Of a stretch of 8,025 nucleotides of DNA, positions 1-7,498 are shown in pieces. Position 1 is the stretch's first letter. Every line of letters begins with the position of its first letter. The notes under the pieces are model-generated. The model made no database searches, had not been told where the DNA came from, and was given only the letters and a program-made list of their open reading frames with translations. The stretch lies in contig JAIYAA010000011.1 of the NCBI GenBank assembly GCA_027489295.1, positions 1-8,025 on the forward strand, read 5' to 3'. Made by a program: the position numbers and the translations under genes. Origin of the DNA: Sphingomonadales bacterium (GTDB lineage: Bacteria; Pseudomonadota; Alphaproteobacteria; Sphingomonadales; Sphingomonadaceae).

Positions 1-1349
1 GCTATCTGCGGATGCCGATGTTCTGCTGGACGGCGCTGGGCGCCAACATGCTGATCGTCGCGGCCTTTCCGATCCTCACCGCTACGCTCGCGATGCTCGC
101 GCTGGACCGGTATCTCGGCTTCCACTTCTTCACCAACGAAGCCGGCGGCAACGCGATGATGTTCGTGAACCTCATCTGGGCCTGGGGCCACCCTGAGGTC
201 TACATCCTCATCCTGCCGGCCTTTGGCATCTTTTCCGAGGTGATCTCCACCTTCTCGTCCAAGCCGCTGTTCGGCTACCGATCGATGGTCGCGGCGACGC
301 TGTTCATCGTCGTCGTCTCGTTCACGGTGTGGCTGCACCATTTCTTCACGATGGGCGCCGGGGGCGACGTCAACGCCGCCTTCGGCATCGCCACCAGCAT
401 CATCGCGGTCGGCACGGGCGTGAAGATCTACAACTGGCTGTTCACCATGTATGGCGGGCGGCTGCGCTTCCCCACGCCGATGCTGTGGTCGATGGCCTTC
501 CTGCTGACCTTCATCATCGGCGGCATGACCGGGGTGCTGCTGGCGGTGCCGCCGGCCGATTTCATGCTGCACAATTCGATGTTCCTCGTCGCGCACTTCC
601 ATAACGTGATCAACTCGGGCGTGATCTTCGGCGCGTTTGCCGGAATCACCTTCTGGTTCCCCAAGGCGTTCGGCTTCCGGCTCGACGAGTTCTGGGGGAA
701 GATGGCGTTCTGGTTGACGCTGGCCGGCTTCCTGATCGTGTTCGGTGCGATGTACGTGCTGGGGCTGGAGGGGATGACCCGGCGGCTGCAGCATATCGAC
801 TTCACCGAATGGGCGCCGTGGCTCTACGTCTCGGTCGTCGGCATCGCGGTGATGATGCTGGGCGTCGCCTCGCAGATGATCCAGATCGTCGTCAGCATCC
901 GCAACCGCGAGTCCCTGCGCGACGAGACCGGCGATCCCTGGGACGGCCGCTCGCTCGAATGGGCGACGCCGTCGCCGCCGCCGGCGTTCAACTTCGCGGT
1001 GCTGCCGCGCGTGCACGGCGAGGAACCCTATTGGACGATCAAGCGCAAGGCGCTGGAAAGTCAGGGGCTGGACGACGAGCCGAAGTACGAAGCGATCGAA
1101 ATGCCGCGCAACAGCGCCACCGGTGTCGTCACCGCCTTCTTCGCCACGCTGATCGGTTTCGCGATGATCTGGGCGATCTGGTGGCTGGCGGCGCTGGGCT
1201 TTGTCGGCGCCTATGCCACCTTCGTGGTGTTCGCCTGGCGCGACGAGGACGAGACCATCATCCCCGCCGAGGCGGTGGCGCGGATCGATCGTGCCCGGCG
1301 CGCGTCGCGACAGGCCTGGCTCGATGCGAACCGGGAGCAGCCGGCATGA
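1..1349 (+). CDS. cyoB: Cytochrome bo3 ubiquinol oxidase subunit I, 5'-truncated by window edge
   Basis: This is the catalytic subunit of the haem-copper quinol oxidase, which oxidises ubiquinol, reduces oxygen to water and pumps protons across the inner membrane. The frame is open from base 3 (first residues YLRMP), so the true start lies outside. By comparison with E. coli CyoB as I remember it, about 220 N-terminal residues are missing. The key residues present, in E. coli numbering, are the copper ligand H284 and E286 in WGHPEVY, the copper ligands H333/H334 in WLHHFFTMG, the K-channel K362 in TGVKIYNW, and the haem ligands H419 and H421 in VAHFHNV. The spacing matches E. coli CyoB exactly over this stretch. 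MTRRL and WATPSPPPAFNFAVLP are further CyoB hallmarks and, with the downstream cyoC and cyoD, argue against an aa3 cytochrome c oxidase. The stop overlaps the cyoC start (ATGA). Confidence 0.96.
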   Translation, partial: YLRMPMFCWTALGANMLIVAAFPILTATLAMLALDRYLGFHFFTNEAGGNAMMFVNLIWAWGHPEVYILILPAFGIFSEVISTFSSKPLFGYRSMVAATLFIVVVSFTVWLHHFFTMGAGGDVNAAFGIATSIIAVGTGVKIYNWLFTMYGGRLRFPTPMLWSMAFLLTFIIGGMTGVLLAVPPADFMLHNSMFLVAHFHNVINSGVIFGAFAGITFWFPKAFGFRLDEFWGKMAFWLTLAGFLIVFGAMYVLGLEGMTRRLQHIDFTEWAPWLYVSVVGIAVMMLGVASQMIQIVVSIRNRESLRDETGDPWDGRSLEWATPSPPPAFNFAVLPRVHGEEPYWTIKRKALESQGLDDEPKYEAIEMPRNSATGVVTAFFATLIGFAMIWAIWWLAALGFVGAYATFVVFAWRDEDETIIPAEAVARIDRARRASRQAWLDANREQPA

Positions 1350-1996
1350 CCGCACAGGCACAGGATCCCTATCGGATCGGGCGCGGCGGCGGCGACGCCG
1401 GCACGTCCACCGGGCGGGGCGAGGGCGGGCCGGCGAGCAAGCGCACCACGGTTGGCTATGGCTTCTGGATCTATCTGCTCAGCGACATCATCCTCTTCTC
1501 GGGCTTTTTCGCCGCCTATGCGGTGCTCGCCAAGCAGACCGCCGGCGGCCCGTCGCCGCACGCGCTGTTCGGGCAGGGGCGGGTGGCGATCGAGACGGCG
1601 GCGTTGCTCCTCTCCAGCTTCACCTCGGGCCTGGCGGGAGTCGCGGCCCAGAAGCGCAAGCTGTTGCCCGCGCAATGCTGGCTGCTGGCCACCGGCGTGC
1701 TGGGTGCGGTGTTCCTCGGCCTCGAGCTGACGGAATTCGCGGAGATGATCGGCAAGGGCGCGGGCCCGCAGCGCAGCGCGTTCCTTTCGGCCTTTTTCGG
1801 CTTGGTGGGCTTGCATGGCCTGCACATCGCGGTGGGGCTGCTGTGGCTCGGCACGATGATGGCGCAGCTGTGGGTGAAGGGCTTCCGGCCCCAGGTGCTG
1901 CGGCGGCTGATGTGCTTCAACCTGTTCTGGCACGCGCTCGACATCGTCTGGGTCGGCATCTTCACCATGGTTTATCTGATGGGAGTGGCGCCATGA
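1346..1996 (+). CDS. cyoC: Cytochrome bo3 ubiquinol oxidase subunit III
   Basis: This is a 216-residue integral membrane protein of the haem-copper oxidase subunit III family, a structural partner of subunit I. E. coli CyoC is about 204 residues. About five membrane segments are visible, near residues 37-60, 80-101, 111-134, 144-172 and 190-213. Family signatures include FWIYLLSDIILFSGFFAAYAV near the start, GLHGLHI (156-161) and FWHALDIVWV (194-203). A hydrophilic, glycine-rich N-terminal extension of about 35 residues precedes the first segment. The ATG overlaps the cyoB stop by four bases and has GGGAG eight bases upstream (1333-1337). A longer upstream reading frame exists in this phase but lies inside cyoB, so the ATG at 1346 is preferred. 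Confidence 0.95.
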   Translation: MTAQAQDPYRIGRGGGDAGTSTGRGEGGPASKRTTVGYGFWIYLLSDIILFSGFFAAYAVLAKQTAGGPSPHALFGQGRVAIETAALLLSSFTSGLAGVAAQKRKLLPAQCWLLATGVLGAVFLGLELTEFAEMIGKGAGPQRSAFLSAFFGLVGLHGLHIAVGLLWLGTMMAQLWVKGFRPQVLRRLMCFNLFWHALDIVWVGIFTMVYLMGVAP

Positions 1997-2382
1997 GCGA
2001 ACGCGAGACCGACCCTGCCGATACCGCCCCCGGCGACGAGGCGGCGCAGGGCGAGGAATTCGCCGGCGGCATCGCCAGCTATGCGGTGGGGCTGGGGCTG
2101 GCCGCGCTGCTCACCGCCGCCGCCTTCGCCGTGGTCAACCTGCCGATCGTCTGGCGGCCCGCCATTCCGATGGCGCTGATCGTGCTCGCCGTCGCGCAGA
2201 TGGGCGTCCACCTCGTCTTCTTCCTCCACGTGTCGAGCGGGCCGGACAACACCAACAATGCGCTGGCGCTCGCCTTCGGGACGCTGGTCGTGCTGCTGCT
2301 GATCGGCGGATCGGTGTGGATCCTCGGCCATCTCGACCATGCGATGATGCCGATGGGGCGGCAGATGCACGGCTTGCCCTGA
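1993..2382 (+). CDS. cyoD: Cytochrome bo3 ubiquinol oxidase subunit IV
   Basis: This 129-residue protein is the small subunit IV of the quinol oxidase, thought to assist assembly and stability of the metal centre in subunit I. E. coli CyoD is about 109 residues. Three membrane segments are visible, near residues 28-49, 57-80 and 90-112. The second ends with the family motif QMGVHLVFFLH (69-79). The N terminus is an acidic, proline- and alanine-rich extension of about 25 residues. The C-terminal tail after the last segment is rich in Met and His (HLDHAMMPMGRQMH), as CyoD tails often are. The ATG overlaps the cyoC stop by four bases, and GGGAG at 1981-1985 sits seven bases upstream, so the three genes are almost certainly translated from one message. 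Confidence 0.94.
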   Translation: MSERETDPADTAPGDEAAQGEEFAGGIASYAVGLGLAALLTAAAFAVVNLPIVWRPAIPMALIVLAVAQMGVHLVFFLHVSSGPDNTNNALALAFGTLVVLLLIGGSVWILGHLDHAMMPMGRQMHGLP

Positions 2383-2404
2383 GGGACTCTGCGGGTTGAC
2401 GGGT

Positions 2405-2427
2405 GCGCAGCATCGGGCGCAGCATCG
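2405..2427. repeat. Tandem 11-base direct repeat in the cyoD-regulator gap
   Basis: GCGCAGCATCG occurs twice, at 2405-2415 and 2417-2427, giving a 12-base period in the 64-base gap between cyoD and the regulator gene. The two copies are identical. It lies upstream of the preferred ATG of the regulator, so it could be part of the leader or an autoregulatory site. That role is a guess; it could equally be a chance duplication in G+C-rich DNA. Confidence 0.4.
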
Positions 2428-2436
2428 CCGCACAAC

Positions 2437-2440
2437 GGAG
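2437..2440 (+). promoter_or_regulatory. Ribosome binding site fixing the regulator start
   Basis: GGAG lies six bases before the ATG at 2447. The same frame could start at a TTG at 2396, only 13 bases after the cyoD stop, but that would add 17 basic residues of no recognisable domain and would read through the direct repeat. The well-spaced GGAG favours the ATG. Confidence 0.6.
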
Positions 2441-2446
2441 TCGTCG

Positions 2447-3400
2447 ATGCCTGCCCAGTCGCCGCGCCATGCCGATATCGTGCTCGATGCCGTCCGCTCG
2501 CCGAGCAGCGCGGCAGTGTCGCCGCTCGCCGCCTCCTGGTGCAGATCGGCGCTGCATCACAAGCTCGATCCTGAGGCGGGCGCGCGGGAACGCATCGGCG
2601 GGGCGGCGCTGGCCGCGCGGCGGACGCTGCACCGGCCGCTGCTGGCGGTGGCCGCGCCCGTACTCGATGAGATGTTCCGCACTGTCGGCCGCAGCGGCTG
2701 CGGCGTCGTGCTGAGCGATGCCGAGGGCGTGATCCTCGAGACCCGCGCCGGCCCGGGCGATGTCGATGCCTTCACCCGCGCCGGACTGGTCGAGGGCGCG
2801 TGCTGGGGCGAGGCGGAAGAGGGCACCAACGGCATCGGTACCTGCCTGTTCGAGGACCAGCCGGTGATCATCCACCGCGACCAGCATTTTGCCAGCCGCA
2901 ACATCGGCATCAGCTGCATGGACGCGCCGGTCCATGACCCCGAAGGCCGGCTGGTCGCCGCGCTCGACGTGTCGAGCTGCCGGGCGGACCATGACCAGGC
3001 GATCGCGGAGATGATCGCCTCGCTGGTGCGCGATGCCGCGCGGCGGATCGAGCGCGACTATTTCTGCCGCCACTTCGCCGACAACCGCATCCTCTTCCTT
3101 GCCGACGAGGCGGCAACGGGCACCGCGTTGCTCGCGGTCGATCGCGATGACCTGGTGGTGGGGGCGAGCCGGGGTGCGCGGCTGCGACTCGGACTCGGCG
3201 CCGATGCGCTTGCCGATCCCAAGCCACTCGAATCGCTGCTCGGTAACGGCGCGGCGCCGTCGTTCGACGATGCCGATCGCGCGGTGCTCCGCCAGGCGCT
3301 GGCGCGGGCCGGCGGCAATGCCAGCGCCGCGGCGCGGATGCTCGGTATCGGCCGGGCGACCCTGTATCGGCGGCTCACCAAGGCCGGCATCCGCCACTGA
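2447..3400 (+). CDS. AcoR-like GAF and Fis-type HTH transcriptional regulator lacking an AAA+ domain
   Basis: This is a predicted DNA-binding regulator of 317 residues. Residues about 70-205 resemble the GAF sensor of AcoR-type activators of acetoin, alcohol and aldehyde metabolism, with the typical run EEGTNGIGTCLFEDQPV (124-140), the HRDQHF segment (143-148) and VHDPEGRLVAALDVSS (162-177). Residues about 212-250 resemble the short PAS-like stretch that follows in AcoR (TALLAVDRDDLVVGASRGAR). Residues about 275-315 are a Fis-type helix-turn-helix, with NASAAARMLGIGRATLYRRL as its core. The sigma-54 interacting AAA+ ATPase (Walker A, GAFTGA) that normally sits between them is absent. The reading frame is continuous through the junction, so this is probably a natural short form and not a broken gene. 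It precedes the aldehyde dehydrogenase gene, which it likely controls (inference). The effector is unknown. Confidence 0.85.
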   Translation: MPAQSPRHADIVLDAVRSPSSAAVSPLAASWCRSALHHKLDPEAGARERIGGAALAARRTLHRPLLAVAAPVLDEMFRTVGRSGCGVVLSDAEGVILETRAGPGDVDAFTRAGLVEGACWGEAEEGTNGIGTCLFEDQPVIIHRDQHFASRNIGISCMDAPVHDPEGRLVAALDVSSCRADHDQAIAEMIASLVRDAARRIERDYFCRHFADNRILFLADEAATGTALLAVDRDDLVVGASRGARLRLGLGADALADPKPLESLLGNGAAPSFDDADRAVLRQALARAGGNASAAARMLGIGRATLYRRLTKAGIRH

Positions 3401-3406
3401 GCGCTG

Positions 3407-3428
3407 CCTGTCTCGCGAATGAGACAGG
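3407..3428. promoter_or_regulatory. Perfect inverted repeat, putative operator upstream of the aldehyde dehydrogenase gene
   Basis: CCTGTCTC at 3407-3414 and GAGACAGG at 3421-3428 form a perfect 8-base inverted repeat with a 6-base spacer. It begins six bases after the regulator stop and lies about 108 bases before the aldehyde dehydrogenase ATG. A dimeric Fis-type HTH protein would be expected to bind such a dyad, so the upstream regulator is the obvious candidate. The alternative is a transcription terminator for the regulator, but no T-run follows on the + strand, and the stem is less G+C-rich than its surroundings. No sigma-54 promoter (GG-N10-GC core with TGGC/TTGC context) is apparent downstream, in keeping with a regulator that lacks the AAA+ domain. 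Confidence 0.5.
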
Positions 3429-3520
3429 TCCGCCGACCCTGTGGGCCGCCCCCCTTCCGGCGCGCGCGCCGACGGCGCATCCTCCGTCCCGACGCCGAGA
3501 ACGGCGCTGACCCATTAGGC

Positions 3521-3527
3521 AAGAGGA
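3521..3527 (+). promoter_or_regulatory. Ribosome binding site of the aldehyde dehydrogenase gene
   Basis: AAGAGGA lies nine bases before the ATG at 3537. A second in-frame ATG at 3543 would leave 15 bases, so the first ATG is preferred. The rest of the gap (3429-3520) is very G+C-rich, includes the self-complementary GGCGCGCGCGCC at 3459-3470, and holds no promoter I can defend. Confidence 0.6.
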
Positions 3528-3536
3528 TCCGGGCAT

Positions 3537-5060
<1,524 letters not shown>

Positions 5061-5067
5061 TCGGCGC

Positions 5068-5099
5068 GATCCCTGCGCCGGGCGACCGGCGCGGGGATC
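5068..5099. terminator. Hairpin between convergent genes, probable bidirectional terminator
   Basis: A 14-base left arm (5068-5081) and a 14-base right arm (5086-5099) pair around a GCGA loop (5082-5085). The only non-Watson-Crick position is T5074 with G5093, a G-U wobble in the + strand RNA and an A-C mismatch in the other. The hairpin starts eight bases after the aldehyde dehydrogenase stop, and its right end overlaps the first two bases of the complement of the DUF3667 stop codon (5098-5100). There is no T-run on either side, so it is not a textbook intrinsic terminator, but its position and strength fit one shared by both genes. Confidence 0.65.
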
Positions 5100-6165
5100 A
5101 GCCCATGATGCCGAGCAGCGCCAGGATCAGCAGGAACAGCGTCGCGATGATGGTGATGAACCACAGCATCACGCCCGTGCGCAGGATCGCCGACCACCAG
5201 CGGATCTGATAGGCCTGCTTGAGCTGGCGGCACATGTGCACCGGCGGCACCACCATCGCCAGCGTGCCCAGCACGCCGGAAGGAACGTGGACCGCGCTCA
5301 TCAGAGTGACGACGATGAACAGCAGCGACATTGCCGCGATCGAATAGGTGACGAACACCGCGTGGTCGTAGAGCTTGTATTGCCGCTTCCAGAAGAACAG
5401 CAGCCACACGAACGGCACCGACAGCGGGATCAGCAGCCACGAGAATTTGTAGATGCTCGATTGCAGCTTGTAGAGCATCAGCGCCGGGTTCTTCTGCCAC
5501 TTCTCGATGCCGTGATCGAGCGTGTGCCAGCCGGTATGCCCGGTAAAGGTTTCTTCCGTGTCGGTGCCGTGGCCGATCTGCGCGCCCGCCGCCTTCAATG
5601 CGGTGATCTCGCGGTTCGCCTGGGCGATGTCGTCCTGCAGATCGGCGCGGTCGGGATCGCCGGCCTCCAGCTTTGCCAGCTTGGCGGTTTTCTCGTCGCG
5701 GCGTTCTTCCTGCTTCTTGATCGATTGCTGGATCGCCGCGGCAGGCTTGGCCATCGCGGTATCCAGATCGGTCGGCGTCGAGATGCCGAGGATCTGGAAG
5801 ATCGCGAACATCGTGAAAATCGAAAACAGGAACATTGCCATCGGCGAGACGAAGCGCGCGCGTTCGCCGGCGATGTAGCGGCGGGTGAGGTCGCCCGGCC
5901 GCCAGGCGAGCAGCGGCAGCGTGCGCCACATCTTGCCTTCGAAATGGGCGACGCCGTGCAGCAGCTCGTGCCCGATCGCGCCAAGCGAGCGGTGGACGTG
6001 CCCCGATTGCCCGCATTCGTGGCAATGCGCGCCGACCAGCGCCGTGCCGCAGTTCAGGCAGATCGCGCCATGCCCATGTCCATGGCCCTCGCCCGCATGC
6101 GGCTCCACCGCACGGCCGAGCAGGCCCCCCATCACCAGTTCGCCGGCTGCGTCGAATTCCCCCAT
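5098..6165 (-). CDS. DUF3667-type zinc-ribbon membrane protein, function unknown
   Basis: This is a predicted inner-membrane protein of 355 residues. Residues 23-32 are His-rich (HAGEGHGHGH). A four-cysteine zinc ribbon follows (C36, C39, C48, C51, in CLNCG and CHECGQ). Next come an amphipathic stretch and RPGDLTRRYIAGERARFVSP (89-108), which is the conserved part of DUF3667 as I know it. Membrane segments lie near 108-128, 242-259, 268-290, 295-311 and 328-352. Between the first and second there is a charged, Ala/Lys/Glu/Asp-rich region (about 143-195), probably a coiled coil, placed outside or inside depending on topology. The function of the family is not known to me. The ATG at 6165 has no convincing ribosome binding site, and an alternative ATG at 6132 is no better. 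The gene converges on the aldehyde dehydrogenase gene and diverges from proA. The frame stays open far upstream on this strand, but that part is the antisense of proA. Confidence 0.85.
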   Translation of the reverse strand: MGEFDAAGELVMGGLLGRAVEPHAGEGHGHGHGAICLNCGTALVGAHCHECGQSGHVHRSLGAIGHELLHGVAHFEGKMWRTLPLLAWRPGDLTRRYIAGERARFVSPMAMFLFSIFTMFAIFQILGISTPTDLDTAMAKPAAAIQQSIKKQEERRDEKTAKLAKLEAGDPDRADLQDDIAQANREITALKAAGAQIGHGTDTEETFTGHTGWHTLDHGIEKWQKNPALMLYKLQSSIYKFSWLLIPLSVPFVWLLFFWKRQYKLYDHAVFVTYSIAAMSLLFIVVTLMSAVHVPSGVLGTLAMVVPPVHMCRQLKQAYQIRWWSAILRTGVMLWFITIIATLFLLILALLGIMG

Positions 6166-6182
6166 GGGGCCTGAGGCTACCA

Positions 6183-6200
6183 GCTTCGCGCGCTTCGTGC
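6183..6200. repeat. Imperfect 9-base tandem repeat in the divergent gap
   Basis: GCTTCGCGC (6183-6191) is followed directly by GCTTCGTGC (6192-6200), with one mismatch. It occupies the middle of the 48-base gap between the divergent DUF3667 gene and proA, where both promoters or upstream leaders must lie. It could be a protein-binding site or chance. No -35/-10 pair is evident in either direction. Confidence 0.35.
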
Positions 6201-6213
6201 TAGCGACTGCAGC

Positions 6214-7482
6214 ATGGCCGATATCGATACGCCCGACACCCAGATGCTGATTGCCGACATGGGCCGCCGCGCCCGTGCCGCCGCTGCGGTGCTGGCGGCG
6301 ATGCCAAGCCCGGCCAAGGCCGAAGCCCTCCGCGCGGCGGCCGCATCGATCCGTGCCGCGGAAGGCGCGATCCTCGCCGCGAACGCCGTGGACATGGCGG
6401 CGGCCAAGGCGAACGGCCTTTCCGATGCCATGCTCGACCGGCTGCTGCTCGATTCCAGGCGGATCGAGGGCATGGCAGCCGGCATCGAAGCGGTCGCGGG
6501 CCTGGAAGATCCGGTGGGCAGCGCGATCGACGAACGGACCCGGCCCAATGGGCTGGTGCTTCGCCGCGTGCGCGTGCCGATCGGCGTGATCGGGATCATC
6601 TACGAAAGCCGCCCCAACGTCACCGCCGATGCAGGCGCGCTGTGCCTGATGTCGGGCAATGCCGCGATCCTGCGCGGCGGTTCGGAGGCGATCCGCAGCA
6701 ACCGCGCGATCCACGCGGCGCTGGTGCAGGGGCTGGTGAACGCCGGTGCCCCGACCGACGCGATCCAGCTGGTGCCGATCACCGACCGCGCCGCCGTGGG
6801 CGCGATGCTCACCGCCGAGGGGCTGATCGACATGGTCGTGCCGCGCGGCGGCAAGGGGCTGGTCGCGCGCGTGCAGGCCGAGGCGCGGGTGCCGGTGCTC
6901 GCCCACCTGGACGGCATCAACCACACCTATGTCGACCGCGCCGCGGATCCGGCGATGGCGGTGGCGCTTGCGGTCAACGCCAAGATGCGCCGCACCGGCA
7001 TCTGCGGGTCGACCGAGACGCTGCTGATCGACCGCGCCTTCGCCGATCCCAGGCCGATCCTGGCTGCGCTGGCCGAAGCCGGCTGCGAACTGCGCGGGGA
7101 GGCCGAGATCCAGGCGCTCGATTCGCGTGTCCAGCCGGCGACCGACGAGGACTGGGATACCGAATATCTCGACGCGATCCTGTCGGTGAAGCTGGTCGAT
7201 GGGGTGGATGCGGCAATGGCGCACATCGCCGCGCACGGCTCGCACCATACCGATGCGATTCTCACCGAGGATGCGGAGACGGCCGCACGGTTCCTGAACG
7301 CCGTCGACAGCGCGATCGTGATGTGGAACGCTTCCACCCAGTTCGCCGATGGCGGCGAGTTCGGGCTGGGCGCCGAAATCGGCATCTCCACCGGTCGTCT
7401 CCATGCGCGCGGCCCCGTGGCACTGGAGGGGCTCACCACCTACAAGTGGCTGGTGCTCGGTACCGGTCAGGCGCGGCCTTGA
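6214..7482 (+). CDS. proA: Gamma-glutamyl phosphate reductase (glutamate-5-semialdehyde dehydrogenase)
   Basis: ProA is the second enzyme of proline synthesis. It reduces gamma-glutamyl phosphate with NADPH to glutamate 5-semialdehyde, which cyclises to pyrroline-5-carboxylate. The 422 residues match the usual length (E. coli about 417). Motifs seen are [20 protein letters not shown] around residues 125-144, [16 protein letters not shown], the catalytic Cys264 in [13 protein letters not shown], and the C-terminal block [17 protein letters not shown] (372-388) to LTTYKW (407-412). The ATG at 6214 lacks a strong ribosome binding site. The next in-frame ATG (6244) is no better, so the longer form is kept. 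proB is not adjacent within the window. nadD follows after 16 bases on the same strand, an arrangement common in alphaproteobacteria and presumably one transcript. Confidence 0.96.
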   Translation: MADIDTPDTQMLIADMGRRARAAAAVLAAMPSPAKAEALRAAAASIRAAEGAILAANAVDMAAAKANGLSDAMLDRLLLDSRRIEGMAAGIEAVAGLEDPVGSAIDERTRPNGLVLRRVRVPIGVIGIIYESRPNVTADAGALCLMSGNAAILRGGSEAIRSNRAIHAALVQGLVNAGAPTDAIQLVPITDRAAVGAMLTAEGLIDMVVPRGGKGLVARVQAEARVPVLAHLDGINHTYVDRAADPAMAVALAVNAKMRRTGICGSTETLLIDRAFADPRPILAALAEAGCELRGEAEIQALDSRVQPATDEDWDTEYLDAILSVKLVDGVDAAMAHIAAHGSHHTDAILTEDAETAARFLNAVDSAIVMWNASTQFADGGEFGLGAEIGISTGRLHARGPVALEGLTTYKWLVLGTGQARP

Positions 7483-7498
7483 GCGTTTCTCCAAACCG

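Noticed and set aside
2320..2382. Met/His-rich C terminus of CyoD as a special copper-binding tail
   Set aside because: As far as I recall, Met-rich endings are common in CyoD proteins, so this is probably ordinary for the family.
2378..2386. CCCTGAGGG at the end of cyoD as a possible terminator
   Set aside because: A three-base-pair stem around the stop codon is far too short to terminate transcription.
2396..2446. Upstream TTG start giving the regulator 17 extra residues
   Set aside because: No ribosome binding site near the TTG and no domain in the extension, whereas the ATG at 2447 has GGAG six bases before it.
2135..3397. 420-codon minus-strand open frame opposite the regulator gene
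   Set aside because: Shadow frame: Arg/Ala-rich, no recognisable domain, and the opposite strand encodes a clear GAF-HTH protein.
3459..3470. Self-complementary GGCGCGCGCGCC
   Set aside because: A simple alternating GC run in a very G+C-rich gap; such palindromes are expected by chance, and it has no loop or T-run.
3429..3536. Sigma-54 promoter for the aldehyde dehydrogenase gene
   Set aside because: I looked for a -24/-12 pattern because of the AcoR-like regulator and found no acceptable match; the regulator also lacks the needed ATPase.
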